Assembly (NCBI GenBank): GCA_016707525.1
Contig: JADJHP010000015.1
Coordinates: 83,763-147,762, forward strand
Length of the DNA stretch: 64,000 bases
Source: Ignavibacteriota bacterium
GTDB lineage: Bacteria > Bacteroidota > Ignavibacteria > UBA10030 > UBA6906
Reading direction: 5' to 3'
Below, piece after piece: positions 18,156 through 27,040 of this stretch (its first letter is position 1; every line of letters starts with the position of its first letter). A program made the position numbers and the translations under genes. Under the pieces are notes generated by a model, which worked only from the letters and a program-made list of their open reading frames with translations, did not search any database and was not told where the DNA came from.

Positions 18156-19253
18156 ATGCACACGAAAGAGTTCATCCTCGCTGCTCTGCTGATCGTCATC
18201 GTATTCATCTTCATGACCACGCCGGCCATCTGCCAGATCCGGGTTCCTGTGATCCGCGCGAATGATCCCCTTGTGGATATCAGGGATGGGGGAGAGTTGC
18301 GCAAGGGGCAGTGGCGCATCAGTCCCCACCTCACACCGGATGTGTACAAGACACACGCGAAGAATGAGCCGGTTACGTTCATCACGGACATTGACTCGAT
18401 CTCATGCGTGGTATGGACCGATACTCCTTTCACCTTTGTCATTCTTTTTCAGGGGAAGGACTCAGCGCTGACCGAGGTCCGGTATGAGCCCACCTACCTG
18501 GAGGTGTTGATCGCCGGCGGGCCGTACGCGAAAGACCCTGCGCGCACGACCATTCCTTTCCTCTACAGGTCCGCCGATACCCCCGAGCTGCGATCGCTCC
18601 GTTCACGTTTTGCTCTCGATTCTGTCGCCGGCCACGGACCCGACGATGTCCGGGTGATCAACATCCTTCATTGGGTGCATACGACCTTCCCGCACGACGG
18701 CACAAAGGATGCGCCCGCCTCTTCAGGAACCGGGGATCTCATGGGCAAATGCATCGCAGACAGCAACGCTACCGTTGATTGCGGCTCTCTTGCGACGATC
18801 CTTGCGGACTGCTACACCGCGCTGGGATTCCGGGCGCGCCGGATCGTTTGTCTGCCGAAGGACTCGACCGATTACGACTGCCATTCGATCAACGCGGTCT
18901 ATCTTCCGGGTATCGGCCGGTGGGTATGGATGGATCCCACGAATGACGCGTATGTGAGGGATGAACAGGGGCAATTGCTGGGGATTGGTGACGTGCGGCA
19001 ACGGTTGATCGAGAACAGGCCGCTCCGGCTGAACGAGGATGCGAATTGGAATCATCGCAGCCCGGTGACCGCGGCCCACTACCTGTACAATTATATGGCC
19101 AAGAACCTGTTCGCTCTTCTTTATTACGGCAAGACAGCAGAAGGCAGTAGACCGGTTCTGCTCACCCCCGCAAGCTACGCCGGCGCGATACCGCGGACGC
19201 GCGCAGCTGCCCCGGTGTGTACCCATGACCCTGAGGTGTTCTGGGGGAAGTGA
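18156..19253 (+). CDS. Secreted transglutaminase-like domain protein
   Basis: Protein of 365 residues with an N-terminal hydrophobic signal (AALLIVIVFIFMTTPAIC). The transglutaminase-like (cysteine protease fold) core lies at about 165-275. Its triad is visible: C209 in DCGSLATILADCYTALGFRAR, H243 in DCHSINAVYL and D260 in WVWMDPTND. Such bacterial proteins act as proteases, amidases or cross-linkers, and the substrate cannot be told from sequence. It is 118 nt after the lipoprotein gene in the same direction and may belong to the receptor operon. The next promoter is at 19276. Confidence 0.8.
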   Translation: MHTKEFILAALLIVIVFIFMTTPAICQIRVPVIRANDPLVDIRDGGELRKGQWRISPHLTPDVYKTHAKNEPVTFITDIDSISCVVWTDTPFTFVILFQGKDSALTEVRYEPTYLEVLIAGGPYAKDPARTTIPFLYRSADTPELRSLRSRFALDSVAGHGPDDVRVINILHWVHTTFPHDGTKDAPASSGTGDLMGKCIADSNATVDCGSLATILADCYTALGFRARRIVCLPKDSTDYDCHSINAVYLPGIGRWVWMDPTNDAYVRDEQGQLLGIGDVRQRLIENRPLRLNEDANWNHRSPVTAAHYLYNYMAKNLFALLYYGKTAEGSRPVLLTPASYAGAIPRTRAAAPVCTHDPEVFWGK

Positions 19254-19651
19254 GTGGTGGCGCGTGCTATTTCTCTTGACTTTTTGAATGTCCACTTGTA
19301 TCTTGGCGGTGAAAAGTATGGGGGATGTGTGACCGTCACGGCTCTACAAGACTCGCCTCATTTGATCTGCCCGCTGTCAACCTCACCTTCGCGGGGAACC
19401 CAGGTATAGACACTTCGCTATCGATTGCTCAATAGGACCAGGTGCACCGCGTCGATATTGAGGCAATCCGTATGCTCGCACAAGCTCGTGCAGGCGTTGA
19501 CGCAGTACGGCCTTTTTAAAAGGAGCGTATGATCCGGTGTGCTCATTTTTGCTCGCTCTATCACACACTCTCATCGATGCGGGCCACGCCGGCGAGAGGT
19601 CTCGGACACGTATCCAGTAAGAAGCGCAACCACCAACACTTGGGGGCAAGT
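19254..19651 (+). promoter_or_regulatory. Promoter and long structured leader of the YD-like exported protein
   Basis: The promoter is TTGACT (19276-19281), a 17-nt spacer and TATCTT (19299-19304). The leader is about 340 nt if the ATG at 19652 is used. Inside it GATTGCTCAATA (19423-19434) can pair with TATTGAGGCAATC (19456-19468) with one bulge, enclosing a small GGTGCACC palindrome. A strong Shine-Dalgarno sequence, AAAAGGAGCGT, precedes an in-frame ATG at 19529, which would extend the protein by 41 residues before the signal peptide. No separate gene is visible. Confidence 0.55.
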
Positions 19652-21157
19652 ATGAACCGGTTCTCGTTGCCGATCACAGTGTATCTCCTTGCAACTCTGG
19701 GGGCCGTATCGTTGGTATCAGCAGGCACTCCAGATCGTCCCACACCTTCAGCACTCTCCAGGACCGTCCTGAACCTCTCCACCACAGGCGATGTTCGCAC
19801 CTCACCCGCTTTCGTGCCGCACCGAGCGAAACAACTGGCATCGTTGAAGACGGTGATCCAGAACTCCAGTCTCGGGCCCCAGCGATATCTGTTCACATAC
19901 TATCCCAACGGATTGATCGAGTCGCAACGCATCCAGTGTCACAAGAGTGGAGTCTGGAACGACTCCATTCGCACGACGTGGACGTACACGGCTGTGGGGA
20001 AGACGAAGAGCGTGTACGTCGAGCAGTACCTTCAGGGGGCATTTCGCTCGCTGAGCAGATTGACGTACGAACACAACGATGCCGGAGACGTCATCAGCTA
20101 TGTGTCTGAGCAGGGCGGCTGGCAGCTCGCTCCATACTCCAGAACGCTCTTCACGTACGCCTCGCCGGGAAAGCAGCTAACTGGGACGGTCCAGTCCTGG
20201 ACCGGGTCGTGGACAAATTCCTGGCGGTGGAGCTATGTTTGGAATGCCGCAGGACAGCGGATCGTTTCCGTCGACGAGGAATGGGCCCACGGGCAGTGGG
20301 ACACGACAGCGATGACCACGTCGACCTACACCGGAACATCGATCATCGAGGAGAATCACCGGAGCCGGTACCGGAGGGATGGGGTCTGGGGCGACTCCGC
20401 GACTATGGTTGCACGAACGGATGGTGCTTTCAAGATGTATTCGATGGAGTGGAAGGAATGGTCGAAGGGCATACTCAGCTGGGCGACCCGGACCACGAAC
20501 ACGTTCGACGTCAATGAATGGCTTGTGCGGAGTGAAGATGAGGAATTGTTGCAGGGGGTCATGACGCCATCGTGGCGCGTGACCTTCACCTATGATTATC
20601 AGGGCAACGAACTGAAGCGCGTACGGGAGTCCTATGGGAATGGCACCTGGCATCCGGCATGGCAGATCTCGTCAGCGTACGACGGTTCCGGCAATATGCT
20701 GACATCCAAAGCCGATGAGTGGGCGGGAGCGGCCTGGATCCCCTCCGTCGGGACCACTTTGACTGACGGGTATACAGGTGTCCGTATCATGGATGCCGCT
20801 GGCAATATCACCGATTTCCACAGATATGCCTCGCTGGCTTTTGAGTATGGTGCGGTGGCAACGGGTGTGCCAGGTGGGATCGCGGAGCAACCACGTATCT
20901 GGGAGCTCTCGCAGAACTATCCGAACCCGTTCAACCCGACCACGGTCATTCGTTATGGCCTTCCCGTTCAGGCTGATGTGCGTCTCACGGTATTCGACGC
21001 CCTCGGTCAGCGCGTGGCGATCCTTGAAGAAGGAACGCGTGGTGCAGGCTACCACGAAGTGACGTTCGATGCAACGAACCTCCCGAGCGGGGTGTACTTC
21101 TACCGCTTGAGCGCGGAGTCGTTCACCGAAACGAAGCGCTTGCTGCTTATCCGTTGA
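19652..21157 (+). CDS. T9SS-exported YD-like repeat protein
   Basis: Protein of 501 residues with a signal peptide (PITVYLLATLGAVSLVSAG). Residues about 70-400 contain some eight degenerate repeats of the form Y-x-x-x-G-x(3)-S ... W-x-x-G-x-W-x(4)-R-x-x-Y, for example TYEHNDAGDVISYVSEQGGW and YVWNAAGQRIVSVDEEW, resembling YD/RHS-type surface repeats. The last 85 residues are a T9SS type A sorting domain: NYPNPFNP, VRLTVFDALGQRV, LPSGVYFYRL and a basic KRLLLIR end. The protein is thus probably secreted or anchored to the cell surface through T9SS. The start at 19652 gives a normal signal peptide; see the leader entry for an alternative with a better ribosome site. Confidence 0.78.
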   Translation: MNRFSLPITVYLLATLGAVSLVSAGTPDRPTPSALSRTVLNLSTTGDVRTSPAFVPHRAKQLASLKTVIQNSSLGPQRYLFTYYPNGLIESQRIQCHKSGVWNDSIRTTWTYTAVGKTKSVYVEQYLQGAFRSLSRLTYEHNDAGDVISYVSEQGGWQLAPYSRTLFTYASPGKQLTGTVQSWTGSWTNSWRWSYVWNAAGQRIVSVDEEWAHGQWDTTAMTTSTYTGTSIIEENHRSRYRRDGVWGDSATMVARTDGAFKMYSMEWKEWSKGILSWATRTTNTFDVNEWLVRSEDEELLQGVMTPSWRVTFTYDYQGNELKRVRESYGNGTWHPAWQISSAYDGSGNMLTSKADEWAGAAWIPSVGTTLTDGYTGVRIMDAAGNITDFHRYASLAFEYGAVATGVPGGIAEQPRIWELSQNYPNPFNPTTVIRYGLPVQADVRLTVFDALGQRVAILEEGTRGAGYHEVTFDATNLPSGVYFYRLSAESFTETKRLLLIR

Positions 21158-21291
21158 ACGTCGCGTGTGGATTCAGCAAGAGACCCGGTCCGTTCGCGCA
21201 GGAGCTTGATGATGTCAGCATTGTGAAGGACGGATCGATGGCACGCGGGACCAACGCCCCGCCGTGTGGACACTACAGGAAGGAAGAGACC

Positions 21292-22737
21292 ATGAGGATC
21301 CATCGATGGAGGGTGTGGTTGTCGGCCCTCTCCGCGCTGAGCATCGTTCTTATTGTTCCACCGCTTCACGCCGTTGATCTCCACAGCAAGGCGAACCAGG
21401 CGGACTACCTCGTTATCTCTCCTGCACCATACCTTGCCGATGCCGAACGCCTGGCGGCTTTCCGCCGCGAGCACGATGGCATCACTGCGCTGGTCGTCCA
21501 TCTCGATTCCATCCTTACACAGTTCACCATACATAGTACACCGGACTCTGCGATCAAGGATTTCCTTGAGTGTGCGCTCACGGAGTGGGCTCCTCCCCGT
21601 GCAGCCTATGTGCTCCTCGTCGGCAACGTGAACTGGATGCCCACACATGTTGAGCCGGAGATCCCTGGCTTTGTCTACCTCGGATATGCGGACACCGTAT
21701 GCATTGATCACTGGTTCGTCGAGGGGCCTCTGGACCAGTGGGGGACCGGTCGCATGCGTTGTGCCCTTGGCCGGCTTCCGGGGTGGAATAGCCCGGAGAT
21801 CGCAGCGATGGTCGATAAGACCATCGGCTATGAGGGAGCAGCCCCGGCACCGTGGTGGAGCACGTGCCTCGGGCTGGCGGACCAGGATGAGCTCGATGGG
21901 CAGATCTTCGTGGACGACCTCCGACGCTTTCAGAACCAGGTTGCCCCGGTATGGACTGATACGATTTCGGTGGTCATGGATTCACTTTCCGCGCGCTATC
22001 GGGATTCCCTTTCGTTCCGGCACCTCTGGGATGAAGGCGCTGCGCTGGTCGTGTATTCCGGACATGCGAATGCCTACAACTGGTCTGCGCGGCATTACTT
22101 CACCGCTGTGAGTGCAGATTCGTTGCGGAATGGGCCACGTCTTCCGCTTGTACTCTCGGTCGGATGTGCAATGCGGTTCGACGCCCCGGGGCCTTCCATG
22201 GCCGTGCGACTGCTCCGTAACCCGTTGGGTGGGGCGATTGCCTGTATCGTCTCACAGGGCATCACATACTCGTCCATATCCGCCGAGATGGTCGGCGGCA
22301 CATTGCAGCGGCTCCGGACAGGGCTGACGGCGTCTGCAGGCGTGGCGTTCCAGCAGACCAAAGACTCGTTGTCCTCTTCGCTCTGCAGGAGGTTCACATA
22401 TCTTGGAGATCCGGCGATCCGGCTCAAGCGCCCACGTGCGATCGCATCGCATCCTCCTGAACTGGCCGCTCCGGACGGATTCCGTTTGGAACAGAACTTC
22501 CCCAATCCGTTCAATCCGAGCACGATCATCCGATATGCCCTGCCACGCCGCGCGCGAGTGACGCTCTCCGTGTTCAGCGTCCTCGGGCAACAGATTTCCC
22601 TCCTGCAGCATGGGGACCAGGATGCGGGATCTCATGAGGTACGCTTCGACGCAAGAGACCTTCCGAGCGGGGTGTACTTCTATCGCTTGAGCGCGGGGTC
22701 GTTCACCGAAACGAAGCGGTTGCTGCTGATCCGCTGA
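21292..22737 (+). CDS. C25 (gingipain-type) peptidase with T9SS sorting domain
   Basis: Protein of 481 residues. AGGAAGGAAGAG precedes the ATG at 21292, and a signal peptide follows (LSALSIVLIVPPLHA). Residues about 40-380 match the caspase-like C25 fold: a YLVISP opening strand, the catalytic histidine H258 in YSGHAN and the catalytic cysteine C292 in LSVGCAM, 34 residues apart (33 in gingipain R). LGDPA near residue 385 is also usual in the family. The C-terminus is a T9SS type A sorting domain (NFPNPFNP to KRLLLIR). It is therefore a secreted substrate of the system, not the sortase PorU, which lacks such a domain. It sits 134 nt after the preceding T9SS gene with no clear promoter between them. 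Confidence 0.82.
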   Translation: MRIHRWRVWLSALSALSIVLIVPPLHAVDLHSKANQADYLVISPAPYLADAERLAAFRREHDGITALVVHLDSILTQFTIHSTPDSAIKDFLECALTEWAPPRAAYVLLVGNVNWMPTHVEPEIPGFVYLGYADTVCIDHWFVEGPLDQWGTGRMRCALGRLPGWNSPEIAAMVDKTIGYEGAAPAPWWSTCLGLADQDELDGQIFVDDLRRFQNQVAPVWTDTISVVMDSLSARYRDSLSFRHLWDEGAALVVYSGHANAYNWSARHYFTAVSADSLRNGPRLPLVLSVGCAMRFDAPGPSMAVRLLRNPLGGAIACIVSQGITYSSISAEMVGGTLQRLRTGLTASAGVAFQQTKDSLSSSLCRRFTYLGDPAIRLKRPRAIASHPPELAAPDGFRLEQNFPNPFNPSTIIRYALPRRARVTLSVFSVLGQQISLLQHGDQDAGSHEVRFDARDLPSGVYFYRLSAGSFTETKRLLLIR

Positions 22738-23108
22738 ACGTGGCGTGCGGCTTCAGCAAGAGGCCCGGGCTCTTTGCCGGGCCGTTGATGTTGAATGCAA
22801 TTCCGCGACATTACTTTGAGTTTGAAGAGGGGGTGTGTGTGTGCACATAGCGCTCACCATTCGCAGTGTGCGATGTGACGTGGAGGCGGGGGAGAATGTC
22901 AAGCGTTGATTCTGTCGCATGGCCGTCGTACATTAGAGGTGTCACGCGGCTGGGGGGACGCACGATGTTCTGTGAGGAAGGGCTTCTTCATCTGCTGCGA
23001 TGAAGGAGCCCTTTGTCGTTTGTGAAAGCACGTGCGGTGATCTTTAAAGCGTCACCCCGGTGAAGAGACCCTTCTGTGGTCTACGGAATACGAAAGGAGC
23101 GGCACCGT
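22738..23108 (+). promoter_or_regulatory. Intergenic region: hairpin, repeat element, promoter, leader ORF and attenuator-like stem
   Basis: A GGCCCGG / CCGGGCC stem (22762-22783) may end the upstream gene. At about 22810-22845 lies a G-rich element (ACTTTGAGTTTGAAGAGGGGG) that recurs near 30003 and 32625. The promoter is TTGATT (22907-22912), a 17-nt spacer and TACATT (22930-22935). Just after it GGGGGGACGCACGATG opens a 12-codon frame (22966-23004) coding MFCEEGLLHLLR. Its second half lies in a stable hairpin (22979-23014), a 15-bp stem with a 6-nt loop followed by a T-rich stretch. The main start at 23109 has AAAGGAG upstream. This arrangement suggests attenuation. Confidence 0.5.
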
Positions 23109-25379
23109 ATGCTCAGATCAACGTTGCTTCAAGTTGTCGCTGGATTTCTTCTCTTGACGGCGCCGGTTGCCCAGGCACAATGGGAATACGCGTGCGGCGT
23201 GCCGGCACAAAGTATAGGCGCTGTGGGCAGGTCGGGGCATTGGCTCTTTGTGAACGGTGTCTACCCGGATGAGCAGCTGGCGCTATCGACCGATGGAGGC
23301 GGAAGCTGGCGGCAGTCGACGCTCTGGAATGGTTCGCACGCGTACGCTGTGGTCGAGACAAGCCAGGATACCATTCCCGTGATCCTCTTTAACCGGAAAG
23401 TCCGCCGGTCAACGGACCTCGGGATCACCTGGGTAACGGTTCCGGGAGCGATCGAGAGTGAGACTGTCGTGGGGCTCGCGTTTTCGCGGGGCACAGGAAA
23501 CCCTGCCCATGGGATCCTGATCGCTGCGACAACAACACACGGGGTCTACCGGTCCGTGGATGCCGGCGTGCAATGGGTCCCGTCGAACGCAGGGTTGCCT
23601 TCAACGTCGCTGACAACGGCGCTAGCGATCGATTCGGTCTTTCTTGTTGCGACGTCGGACAAGAAGGTATTCCGCTCCGTGGACAACGGGGTATCGTGGA
23701 CGTCTTCGAGCACCGGCATCACCGACACGAATGTCACGGCTCTTGCCGCGGTAGGGAGGGATGCGTTCGCCGCGAGTGGCACGCGTGTGTACCGTTCCTC
23801 GGATGCGGGTGCGACGTGGGCGAAGTATGAGCAGGAAGTTCCGTCGGAGATCAAGTCACTGGTGCCGATAACGACATCCGCGACCGGTGCTGCACCGATC
23901 CTGTTCGCTGTCTGTTCCGGCGAGTACTATCGCCGGGCGCCGGGTGATACGGGGTGGACACCGGGCACCACGTCATGGCTGTCGTACAGTCACGTAGGAG
24001 GGATTGCGTCCGTTGACACCGTCCTGTTGCTTGCCAATGGGACGATGTTGCTCCGCTCCCTCGATGCTGGTACCACGTGGTATCCTGTGGGTCCGCTCGG
24101 CGATACTCAGGTTCTGGCCAATGGACATACCTCCAGCAAAAATGCAACGCCACGGCTGTATTCGCGCTTGTTCACATCAACGGATCGCGGTTCGAGCTGG
24201 ATCGGCATGCGCCAGCATACTTCCTGGCCCAACGTCACAGCCATTGCCGTCTCTTGCGATACGAGTCTGACCGGACACGACCAAATCGTGATCGGGACCG
24301 ATTCCGCTGAGGTGGACCGCAGCACCGATGGCGGGGCCTCCTGGACCCGCTTGCGGGTGTCGGATGGTCCGCTGACGCCCCATGTCGTGCTCGGGGTGGC
24401 GGAGATCGATGGCCGGGTCTTCGCTTCGATACAGAGCTCGCGATACTACCATGCGGCTGGCGATACGATCGCTGGCATCCACCGGACAACGGATGGCGGT
24501 GCTTCGTGGACCAAGATGAACACTCCCGGATTGACGGATACTCTGATCATTTCGCTTGACGCGTTCCGCGGGAAGACGGGAGGGCGTGTCCTCTTTGCTG
24601 GCGGGTGGGAGACGCTCTTCCGCTCGACGGATGACGGAGCGACATGGCAGGACATCGCCAGCGGCGTCCTGCACGCCGGCCGCAAGTTCATGCGTTCGCT
24701 GGGTCCCGACCTCTGGCTGTGCACACAGGGAACGCACTTTGTGGAATATCTCGATGACGGAACGCTTGTTGTCACGGACGACAGTGCACGTGTGTATCGG
24801 TCGACCGACGATGGTGTTACGTGGCAGGACAGGACGGGTGATCTCAACGCGGTCTTCGTGCGTGGTTTTGCCGTGACCCGGTCACGCATCGACCCCGCAC
24901 ATGTCTCCATGGCAGTGTGTACGGATAACGACATCCTCACTTCCACTGAAGGGGGAACCCATTGGGACCCATTCTGGGAGGGATCGTATCGATTCTCCTT
25001 CGGAGCACCTCTGACGGCAGATGAAGAGTACGTGTACGCCGGGCCCGGGTGGTTGCGCCGGCGTCCATGGTCCCAGGCGGCGGTGGCCGATGTACTTCCT
25101 TCGACCGGAATCCCATCGGCATACGGGCTCGAGCAGAATTATCCCAACCCGTTCAATCCATCGACGATGATCACGTATCAACTCCCGGCCCGCACGCATG
25201 TACACCTCGCAGTCTTCAACATCCTGGGACAGCAGGTGATGGTATTGCAGAACGGAGAGTACGCTGCCGGACCCCATGCGGTCCGGTTCGATGCGTCGGG
25301 ACTTCCGAGCGGGGTGTACTTCTATCGTCTTGACGCAGGAGTCTTCAGGCAGACCAGAAAGTGCGTTCTGGTGCGTTGA
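23109..25379 (+). CDS. Asp-box (BNR) beta-propeller protein with T9SS sorting domain
   Basis: Protein of 756 residues with a signal peptide (LLQVVAGFLLLTAPVAQAQ). It contains about twelve Asp-box motifs of the form S-x-D-x-G-x-x-W (for example STDGGGSW, SVDNGVSW, STDRGSSW and STDDGVTW), each on a hairpin between blade strands, so the body is one or more sortilin/Ycf48-like beta-propellers. Such motifs mark a fold, not sialidase activity; no sialidase arginine triad or FRIP motif is visible. The C-terminal 80 residues form a T9SS type A sorting domain (NYPNPFNP, LPSGVYFYRLDAG), so the protein is exported. ATG 23109 follows AAAGGAGCGGCACCGT. A GC-rich hairpin (25393-25439) follows the stop. Confidence 0.8.
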   Translation: MLRSTLLQVVAGFLLLTAPVAQAQWEYACGVPAQSIGAVGRSGHWLFVNGVYPDEQLALSTDGGGSWRQSTLWNGSHAYAVVETSQDTIPVILFNRKVRRSTDLGITWVTVPGAIESETVVGLAFSRGTGNPAHGILIAATTTHGVYRSVDAGVQWVPSNAGLPSTSLTTALAIDSVFLVATSDKKVFRSVDNGVSWTSSSTGITDTNVTALAAVGRDAFAASGTRVYRSSDAGATWAKYEQEVPSEIKSLVPITTSATGAAPILFAVCSGEYYRRAPGDTGWTPGTTSWLSYSHVGGIASVDTVLLLANGTMLLRSLDAGTTWYPVGPLGDTQVLANGHTSSKNATPRLYSRLFTSTDRGSSWIGMRQHTSWPNVTAIAVSCDTSLTGHDQIVIGTDSAEVDRSTDGGASWTRLRVSDGPLTPHVVLGVAEIDGRVFASIQSSRYYHAAGDTIAGIHRTTDGGASWTKMNTPGLTDTLIISLDAFRGKTGGRVLFAGGWETLFRSTDDGATWQDIASGVLHAGRKFMRSLGPDLWLCTQGTHFVEYLDDGTLVVTDDSARVYRSTDDGVTWQDRTGDLNAVFVRGFAVTRSRIDPAHVSMAVCTDNDILTSTEGGTHWDPFWEGSYRFSFGAPLTADEEYVYAGPGWLRRRPWSQAAVADVLPSTGIPSAYGLEQNYPNPFNPSTMITYQLPARTHVHLAVFNILGQQVMVLQNGEYAAGPHAVRFDASGLPSGVYFYRLDAGVFRQTRKCVLVR

Positions 25380-25392
25380 GAATAATTGTCAG

Positions 25393-25439
25393 CGGCCGGG
25401 AGGAGGCGGGTCCGGTCTCTCCGCCCACGCGCCCGGCCG
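25393..25439 (+). terminator. Nested GC-rich hairpin after BNR gene
   Basis: CGGCCGGG (25393-25400) pairs with CCCGGCCG (25432-25439), enclosing a smaller GGCGG / CCGCC stem. There is no T tract, so its role as a terminator is only likely. It lies 14 nt after the stop. Confidence 0.4.
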
Positions 25440-25471
25440 AATTGTGCATCGCAAATTGAGAAAACGAGAAC

Positions 25472-26850
25472 ATGATCTGGATACATCGCTGGTTGATGGT
25501 ATGTGCAGGCACACTCGCAATTGGGGTCTCGACCACATGCTCACAGGATCTCCTTAGACTCTACGAGCCGCTTTTGCCGGCGGCGGTCCGGGACTCCGTC
25601 TCTCTGGCCAGCATGGCGCGGACGAATATTAAGATGTATGCAGCGATCCACCCTGAACTGATCTCGTACTACATCGCCATGTTGCAGCTCCGGTTCTGTG
25701 ATCACGACGAAGTGTCCGCCCTCACAGCCGGCCGTCGACTCCGTGATCTGAAGTATGCATACCTTGAGCAGCGCCGCGATTGGGCGTTGCATGAACTTCA
25801 CCTTCTCACACAGGACGTCAACGAATACTCCCTTGTGGAAAAAGGGCGTTCCGTCGTCGACGAGATGCTCTCCTTCCCGCCCCCGGCCTTTGTCGGACCT
25901 CTCATGGCTCAGGCCGACGACCCTGACCCCATCCGCCCGGGATTTCGCGACAGCGTCATCGCGATGTTCTATGAGAGCAGGGGGTTACACCGGACCGGTG
26001 TGCACGGTGATGCGGCGTCGCGGCGTGTACTTGCCGAAGATGCGATCCGCCAGAGATTCCTGTCACTCTCCCGTCACTTCGAGGGGAGACAGGAAGACAC
26101 GGAGCGCTATCCATCATCGGTGATGACGGAGTACGCTTCACTTTGGTATGTCATCGATAGGACGACCCTCCAGGATTCCCTCCGGTTCCTTTCACGCTAC
26201 CTGACCTACCGGTATGCCGGTGATCGGCCAGGCTCTTCCTTTGGTATCTCATTCGGCGGCCTCTACCTGTCGAGTCCCGTATTCTCGAGGTCCATAGGAC
26301 TGTCGCCCCCCGTTTCTTACTCGATCGATGCGAAGGCGAGGTTCGATCGATGGATGTATATGATCGGCACTGCGTATGCGTTCACTCTGCGCGATGCATT
26401 GGTGCCGTTGAACCGGCTCCGGGTCTCCGCATCGTATGCATGGGCAACCGGGGACGGTCGGCAGCCGGCTGATGAGATCGTGGCCAACAGTATTCAACCC
26501 GCCGCGTCGTTTACGATGATGGAGGCCACCGTGCATTCCGTATCGACTCTTCAGATGAGCACAACGATACCCCTGTGGTATCCTATTGACGCAGTGTCGT
26601 TGTTCGCAGGTGGAAGCCTCGGCCTGGTCCGGGCAAGATTCTCTCGCGTACAACTATGTGTACGCAACGATCGCCCCGGATAGCCTCGAAGACATACCAT
26701 GCCGTGTCCGGGGAGAGAAGTGATCAGAGCCAATGGGGGTTCAGACTGGAGCCTTTGATCGGTGTCGATGTCCAATGCGGAGAGCATTGTGCGGTCGTCC
26801 TCACCGCATCCCTGAGGCGGGCGTCGCTTGAACTGGCGTGGTATCCATGA
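25472..26850 (+). pseudogene. Outer-membrane barrel-like protein, frame broken twice near its end
   Basis: The first 390 codons encode a signal peptide (LMVCAGTLAIGVSTTC) and a protein of no family known to me: a helical half to about residue 220, then beta-rich sequence (FGISFGGLYLSSP, RLRVSASYAWATG). The annotated frame ends at 26683 in unlike sequence (RVQLCVRNDRPG), but two other frames continue smoothly: YNYVYATIAPDSLEDIP from 26649, then GFRLEPLIGVDVQ to SLELAWYP, stopping at 26848-26850. One extra base near 26639-26645 (TCTCTC) and one in the GGGG at 26710-26713 would explain this. Either sequencing indels or a decaying gene would fit. Confidence 0.55.
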
Positions 26851-26874
26851 TAGACCGATGGATTCACACCGGAT

Positions 26875-26932
26875 TTGACAATCCCGATTCCATTCTGCAT
26901 CTTTCTCTATCAGTCTCGGGGGAGACACGATG
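26875..26932 (+). promoter_or_regulatory. Promoter and leader start of second BNR protein gene
   Basis: TTGACA (26875-26880), a 17-nt spacer and CATCTT (26898-26903). Fourteen nt later comes GGGGGAGACACGATG (26918-26932), nearly the same as the leader motif near 22953 and 30304. Its ATG at 26930 is in frame with the main gene and would add 37 residues before the signal peptide. Confidence 0.55.
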
Positions 26933-27040
26933 CTGACGCCGCCCCCCGATGGCTGGGGAGGCTCTTCTTTTTTTTACTCAGCAGATGTTCTACTTGCTGA
27001 TCTCCCGCCGGTGGAGTTCTCTCGATCAGGGGGTACACGT

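Noticed and set aside
21292..22737. The C25 peptidase as the T9SS sortase PorU
   Set aside because: It carries its own sorting domain and is only 481 residues, whereas PorU is much longer and lacks that domain.
23109..25379. Sialidase activity for the Asp-box proteins
   Set aside because: Asp-box motifs occur in many propellers; no arginine triad, FRIP motif or catalytic Tyr/Glu pattern was seen.
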